This document shows positions 57,901-64,000 of a stretch of 64,000 bases of DNA, piece by piece (position 1 is the stretch's first letter; each line of letters opens with the position of its first letter). The position numbers and the translations under genes are program-made. The notes below the pieces were generated by a model. That model searched no databases. It had not been told where the DNA came from and worked only from the letters and a program-made list of their open reading frames with translations. This DNA comes from Zoroaster sp. YZ-2022 (lineage: Eukaryota > Echinodermata > Asteroidea > Forcipulatida > Zoroasteridae): NCBI GenBank assembly GCA_029582265.1, contig CM055822.1, positions 40,693,067 to 40,757,066 on the forward strand, written 5' to 3'.

Positions 57901-60145
57901 ACAGTACATGTATTTGGCACAGCTGCCTCCTGGTATCTAATCACCACCTGGTATAAATGGCAGATTTATGATAAAATAAACAAGCTATCATAGGGTACAT
58001 GTGGACATGTTCGTTCAAAATTACAGAAAGACAACTCGACCTGCCCAGTACATGGCCTGGAAAATATACATACACTAAAATGCACATTTTAACCACTTCC
58101 TTCCGATTTTTTGAAAACATCCCATGACATTATCTTGGTTACAAAACCCATTAAAGGAAACAATTAAAAGTCTACTTACTTCCTTTTAATTGAGTAAAAA
58201 GAACACTTATTTCTGTCTCTGTCACACAAACATCCGAACCAAAAGTTTTAGGAAGAGAGGCGCGCGTTGTTTTACCGTCAAGGAGGCCCCTTAAAAATCG
58301 TCAAAATCTCAAACTCTAATATCAACAAAGATTTGTCTACCATCCTACTTTTTGCAAAAACACTAACCTTTGCCTTGGCGAAATCAGTGACTGAACGACC
58401 AGTAGTCATATATAAAAAATGGTAAATGTTCCTGGGCCAGGTTACATAACCTAAAAACACCCCAGATCCCAAGATACAGGATAAAGAACAAAGGAAAACC
58501 TGTACCTCCAGTAAGCCACACAAATGTCAGGCTCAAAAAACATAAATACCTGCAACTTAAAGGTACAGTAACATTTAAAATAAAGCAGAAAATTCATGAC
58601 ACAATCATTATGCCAGTAACCCAGATGGTTTTAACAAAAATTTGCTCTCATGACCCACCACAATTTAACATGGTTTAATATGGTTGCTTTATGTAAACGT
58701 AAATAATGTACATGTAGTCCGCATTTTGTTGACACCTCAACATAAATGGGTACATCAACAACTTCATGCTTTAATATGCAGATTCCTCTACCCCACCATG
58801 TACAACAGTCAAACTTAGAATCATGGTGCTTTAAATTTCTGTTTGATTAAATGTGGATGGAGCATGCAAATTTGACATACTGAGTGCAAATGTTAATCTT
58901 TTTTTACCGATTGAAGATTTATATTAAAATTTAATTACAATTAACATTTCTCTTTTTTCCCGTAATTTCTTCCCTTCTTTTATATAGACTTTGGACTGAT
59001 GCGGGTAAAGTTGGAAAAATTTGCCCAACAATCATCAGAAAGACAGTTGCTACCCAGGCAAGTGAAAAATTATTTGCTTTATCAGATAGTAGATTATACG
59101 TGTGTAGTACACACCGGCAAAGTATTAGTACAACGACTACTAACATGCTTTCAGTAACATTATTCAAAAAGCAATTATTTGTAGATGTAGGAAGCAGTCA
59201 ATGGTACATAATAAATAACACTTACAGCATAATTTCTACAGTGCTTTCAAGTGCTTTGATTGTCTGAATAATGTTTTCAACTGAGTCTTGAATGAAATGA
59301 TGGAGGGTCAGTCACGGATGCGAGCACGTGAAGCTTGTCTCCAGAGTGCAAATGCTCGTTGACCAGTTAGCGGTGTTTGTGCATGGCCAAGAAAGAAGTT
59401 GTGAAGGTGGATATTAGATGTTGATCAAAAACTACTTTAAGGATTGTTGACCTCTGAGCTCTTAACACCAAAATATGATTTGAAACAATCAATACTAAAA
59501 AAGACGTTTTGCCTTTATTTTTACTTAAATGGTAGTACATTTGTAGATCGTTCGATGATGTGTGGATGTGTGTTTGGGTGTTCAAACTTACAAACCACAA
59601 TTAAGTGCAGTTATTCATGTAAAAACATAATTTTACTATGTTATAATTACGATAATAACTCCTTCATACAATTGCTATAACTTTTTTATTTGAGTTGATA
59701 GTCATGGAGCTCCCTGTCTGGCCCCCCGGAACGGTCCTTCAAGTTGATTATATCGCATGAGCCACCAGGAGAAACGCAACACCGGTTTTTATGTGAGCTG
59801 CAAATCGGTCAACAAGGAAGGCAGTGGCAGTAGTTACATTGTCCATTCCTCGAGGATTGTGGTATGTACATCCATCTAGTTCTAAAATAATGGATGACAA
59901 AAGATCACCTACAGTAACAACCTTGAATCCTACTTAATCCTGATTTGTCAACATCCTGCAATACTAAATTATAAACAAACTGCGCTATAAACAGTGCCAA
60001 TGGGCGGATTTATTCTGCCGTAATCAAAGTGCGCCCATGAGGTATGACAACGTGCAATACTGACAGGGTCCCGACATAGTAAATGCATGGTCAGAAGCAG
60101 TGCATATTGACCACTCTCGATCTGTGGACGTAATTAGCAAACACG
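57901..60145. other. No supported gene
   Basis: About 2.2 kb of AT-rich sequence. Short unrecognised frames only (58278-58523 minus, 58931-59167 minus). Confidence 0.4.
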
Positions 60146-60149
60146 ATGG

Positions 60150-60740
60150 CACTGGCCGGTGCTGGCAAACTGTTCTACCAGGCTGATTGCACGGCTCAAA
60201 AACCATTTACCGACAACGGTAAAGAGCTCTGTTCTGGCCCAGTCAACTGCAGGCTGATTACGGCAAACTGTTGCTGCAAGAATATAACAGAGCCCTGTGC
60301 GTATTTTGGCATGAAAGCTGCTGCTGGGCTGATTGGCGGCAAACCACAACCGCAAGACAGCTAAGGTAATAGTGTTCTGTACTTTTTAACTGTCGAAGTA
60401 CAAGCATGTTAAAAATATGCACTATAATTGGTAAACAAACCATAACTAAATAAAGCATACGATTGGAGCATTATATATAGGATCCCTGCAACAGTTTTAG
60501 GAGGAGTGGTAAACACTGGTCTATGTCATGCACACGTGGTTCTCATGGCCCCAATTCAGCCAATAGTGGCTCACTGTACCTCTCTGTACTCGGGTAAAGC
60601 CTCTGTGCAGAGCCAAAAATGGGCCAGTTCAATTTGCAGAATTATTGGGCCTGTTCACGCATTTCTGTGCAATCAGGACTGGTGCAACAGTTCTGGCCCA
60701 CATTTCTGTAATGTTTGCTGGGTAGGTTCAACTTTTGAAA
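60150..60740. repeat. GGCC-rich repeat cluster related to the intronic repeat at 48.4-48.9 kb
   Basis: Units with GGCTGATTACGGCAAAC, CTGGCCCAGT and CAAACCACAACCGCAAGAC resemble the 48.4-48.9 kb units. The right end carries CTGTAATGTTTGCTGGG, the inverted form of the CCCAGCAAACATTACGG at 48444. Confidence 0.65.
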
Positions 60741-60844
60741 TCCCATTTACATAATGTTATATGTTAATGGCTGACACATCCATACATTAAATTTGACCAT
60801 AGTTTTTGCTAAGTCTTTACTGATTCAATCCCCAGTGACGTGGC

Positions 60845-60883
60845 GGTTGTCCGGAATGATGGGGTCTCATCATTCCGACAACC
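60845..60883. other. Short perfect-stem hairpin
   Basis: GGTTGTCCGGAATGATG and CATCATTCCGACAACC pair with one bulge around a 6-base loop. Confidence 0.75.
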
Positions 60884-61091
60884 TAGTTAATCAATTTGAG
60901 TGCCACTACAAATGTGTACGCGTGACCAATGTGTCTATGGAGATACCAAGTGTATGGGTTTTTAAAACAATCAAACATCCATAATAACAAATTTTCCTAT
61001 TAAAGACGTCATAATTATGTCACATTATTAAAAGTACATATTCTACCACAGCCATTAAAAAGTTCAAATCTACCATCTTTACTTTCCAATC

Positions 61092-61094
<3 letters not shown>

Positions 61095-61131
<37 letters not shown>
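61095..61131. repeat. (TA)n microsatellite
   Basis: About 18 uninterrupted TA units. Confidence 0.98.
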
Positions 61132-61134
<3 letters not shown>

Positions 61135-62183
61135 TAATAGAAGTTTTCATAGAAATTCCAAACTTCTATGAACATGGCATAATGCCTCTGACTGGGCACG
61201 ACTACTATTTTAACCTGTGCTGATGATGTCTGTCTTCACTGCAAAGTAGTTGTTAAGCTACAGGAAATGCAGTTTATCGCCTGATCAGTTAGTCTTTTTA
61301 AGGCCTGGATTAATTTCCTTGACTTATACTTGCCTTACACAAAAAATTTATGTGTTCAAAAGATGGCCCGTTAAGGCTCATGTTACATCACACATGATAA
61401 AATCATCATGATGTCACTTATTGAACCAATTTCTAATTGGTCTATGGTCTATGTCCATGCTATTTTTAGTTTGACAACAAAAGTGTTACCAACAAAATTT
61501 ATGTACAAGTCTGCGTGGATTTAGGATACATAGAAGTAAAGTGAAAATAAGAAGAAATATAAACAAAACACAACAACAAAAGGCTTTTTCTGGCAACACT
61601 TACGCTGAAAGAAAAAATTTGCAATTGAACAAAACCACAACATGGATGCAAGAATTGTAATGTTCTTTCTTTGAGAGAAATAATCATTGATGCCAAGTCA
61701 ATCAGACATTCAATTACCCAAATGCTGAATCTGAATCCAGAAAGGATTGTGTGATCCCCTGTAAGTTCACATGGAGTATAGCAGTGAATTTTTATTGACT
61801 AAACCTCCAATGGTGACGCGTTTGCTATCTTCATGTTCACAGCTTTTTAGGATTTCTTAACCACTTGGTGCATGTCAGCTTCATATGCAGGTGTGCATTT
61901 GGCAGAATATCTTTATCTTCCTTGGTTAGCTATTATTGAAATAAAAGTAACCAGTAAATAAATATTTTAAACAGGGTAATCTGCAAAATTTGTTTTATTG
62001 ACAACTAAATTGATTAAAATCAGGACTTTGAAAAATTAAAGGTACCTAATGTTTTAGTTTATTTTATTTCACTTTCTTTTCAGCAAATAAGATGAATATT
62101 GGCACACTAACAGAGATTTGCGTAATCTCATTTATAATGATTAAATAATGCTAAACCCAAGCCCCACGTACATTGGGTGTTAT

Positions 62184-62268
62184 AATGAATGCCACATTAG
62201 GAGAGAGTTCCTTAACAGCAGGAGAAACGGTTCACCCAGAAACATTTGAGGATGTGCGTACTTTCCAG
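62184..62268 (+). CDS. Possible first exon (MNATLGESSL...VRTFQ / GT donor)
   Basis: ATG followed by 28 open codons and a plausible donor CCAG/GTAATG. The protein segment is not recognised and no partner exon is established, though splice-like acceptors occur at about 62951 and 63816. Weak. Confidence 0.2.
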
Positions 62269-63148
62269 GTAATGATATAAAGACTTGCTGGGTCCAGAAG
62301 AAAGGTTGCAGTTCCCACATTCTGCTTAAAAATACTAAGCACTAAGTGCTCTCTTCAACTCTGCATAAAATGATTCTACAGGTAACTCAATCCACACCCT
62401 CACCATGTCTTAACCACTAGATCATCAAGCTTATCCTGTGACCTGAAGGACTGGATGTTGGATTCATCAAAGGAAACTTAAGCTTTTAGAAAAAACATCT
62501 CACCCAATTTCATTATTTCACTTTTAAATTGTTTTATTTAGTGTAGTAACAGTTGCATAGTTCCCCTAAACCAATCTCAAACTAATCGATAACAGTTTAC
62601 TGAACATGATTGTTTTCCCTCTTCATACCGAGTGACAATCACTAAAGAACAGTTTGCTTTACACTTCAACAGCATGAGTCTGTAGGGCTGCAGCTTGTTT
62701 GAAAGGGCCATGACTGTTGTTCTATCAATACTGGAACAACAGCTTCTTTTTTACATTAAACATCAAGAACTTCTGTTATCTTCTGGATACAAAGATGAGG
62801 TTCAATATACTAAGCTTCTTTTTTATCAAAGCAAAACTAACTTTATATTACCTTTGTTTAGATTGTTTTCAGATCACTAAATGTACAATATTGTTGGTTC
62901 CTTCACATAAGGGAGTTAACATAATCCACCCTGATTCCCACTTTTCTACAGAGCACAATAGGAAACCTTTATACAAACTTGCTCCAAGTGGTGCAGCACT
63001 TTTGTGGACCTCCATGGGTCTTGATGGAATTGTCATCAACAACAGTAAGAAACTGCAGTAACCCAAGGTATGATAGTGCATAACAGTATTTGAAGCCGTA
63101 ATGACCCATGACACTGGTCTGCACTATAATTTGAGTGAGATATACATT

Positions 63149-63245
63149 GGGCTTGGGCCGTTATCAATTTTTTTTCATCCACGATATATCGCATAATCGT
63201 CAACACCTGTCGCAATGTTCGATAATATTGCGATTATTTATATTA
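63149..63245 (-). mobile_element. Isolated hAT-like terminal fragment
   Basis: GGGCTTGGGCC-GTTATCAATTTTTTTTCATCCACGATA is close to the reverse complement of the right end of the 5026-6455 element, including the subterminal CGATAATATTGCGATTATTT-type block. No partner end is found in the window. Confidence 0.65.
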
Positions 63246-63816
63246 CCCAAATATTGTCATTGAAGCGTTGTCTATTCTTTATCATTTTCGGTATAGGGTT
63301 GGTTTTGAGCATGTTTACAACAAAACGATGACTTATTAAGCATACACTGTATTCTCTTTATGTTCATCTTTCTTAGGCTGATGGTCTCCTGACAAAGTGA
63401 AATGACAGTGTTGCACAGCTTATGTCTGGCACATCAACACAACAAAAGCGATTATGTGGCTAATAACGAACACGCAAGAAGAGAAAAAATTTAAAGCATG
63501 TGTTCAATGCTCTCAACAGTTCTCTGTCAAGTGTTGAAAACAATCTACCTGTTCTACTTTAATGCAAATGTGATTGATCTTGTAGTTTGCATATTTTGCA
63601 CCCTCCAAACTGTTCCCACTGTATTGTACCACCCCTTATCATTCTGATTCTGATGATGTGTATTGAGAGTGGATTAGAAATTAATCTGCCATTGATTTAT
63701 TATTTTGTAACTTATCTAGGAAGATGATGTGGTGAGGTCAACACCAGGTTAGATCAGATTCTAAGGACAACAATAAGTTCACTTATGTTTATAATTTTCA
63801 AATGTTTTCTTTGTAG

Positions 63817-64000
63817 GTATAGTCGGTCTGTATATCAAGGAAATGATAGAAAGGTTGATGCCACCTTTGGTGAAGCAATTAACTCTTCTAAAAATACACC
63901 TTTGCAACTGTGTTTTAAGCAGCAGTATGTGGAAATTCACAGCATTCCAGACCAAAACAAAGTAACAATATCAATTGCCATTGCGTGTATGGTTGTGCAT
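63817..64000 (+). CDS. Unassigned open frame running off the right edge, possible exon
   Basis: After a good acceptor (TTTCTTTGTAG) the frame YSRSVYQGNDRKVDATFGEA stays open for 61 codons to the end of the window. Not recognised; could be an exon of a host gene or mobile element continuing to the right. Confidence 0.3.

Noticed and set aside
62951..63061. Possible exon EHNRKPLYKLAPSGAALLWTSMG..., stop
   Set aside because: Acceptor-like CTACAG precedes it, but there is no recognised protein and no linked exon with matching phase.

Overview
This is eukaryotic, invertebrate-type DNA: introns with GT/AG boundaries, long intergenic stretches, microsatellites and a dense load of mobile elements. 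The mix (CR1/L2-like LINE, tRNA-derived SINE, DIRS tyrosine-recombinase element, Ty3/gypsy, Maverick/Polinton, TTAA- and hAT-type DNA transposons, many fold-back MITEs), together with the frequent TACATGTA and TAACGTTA words, suggests a marine invertebrate such as a mollusc, echinoderm, hemichordate or lancelet. The sequence alone does not settle which.

Layout, left to right. 1-0.6 kb: minus-strand leader ORF with a 2A-like motif. 0.94-4.15 kb: decayed minus-strand LINE (endonuclease plus RT). 4.8-7.9 kb: a dispersed repeat carrying an intact-ended hAT-like element and a tRNA-SINE; a shorter inverted copy lies at 39.9-40.6 kb. 8.3-19.7 kb: three small plus-strand pieces resembling the Ku80 (XRCC5) C-terminal region, separated by about 11 kb holding nested TTAA transposons, fold-back elements, a hexanucleotide microsatellite and a DIRS remnant. 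20.1-21.6 kb: 60-bp minisatellite interrupted by a MITE.

22.31-38.89 kb: a complete-length Maverick/Polinton (16.6 kb) bounded by about 200-bp terminal inverted repeats. It carries protein-primed DNA polymerase B, retroviral-type integrase, FtsK/HerA-type packaging ATPase, a major capsid protein and several unassigned viral-type ORFs, all heavily frameshifted.

43.1-52.84 kb: the most unusual locus. A five-exon gene (44096-50664, all introns phase 1) encodes about 1200 residues: a short basic N-terminus, about 17 tandem 21-residue repeats, and an intact C-terminal domain that looks like a zinc-binding, DDE/RNase-H-type transposase. Arrays of a 15-bp motif (ATACACCCTTTTGCC and variants) lie on both sides of the gene, as subterminal binding sites of a transposon would. 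This may be a large, poorly described autonomous DNA transposon or a recently domesticated one.

52.84-57.6 kb: minus-strand Ty3/gypsy element, cut off in the integrase next to the last motif, with a probable 5' LTR beyond 57.6 kb. 57.9-64 kb: mostly unassigned, with a GGCC-rich repeat cluster, a (TA)n tract, one further hAT-like end and an open frame running off the right edge.
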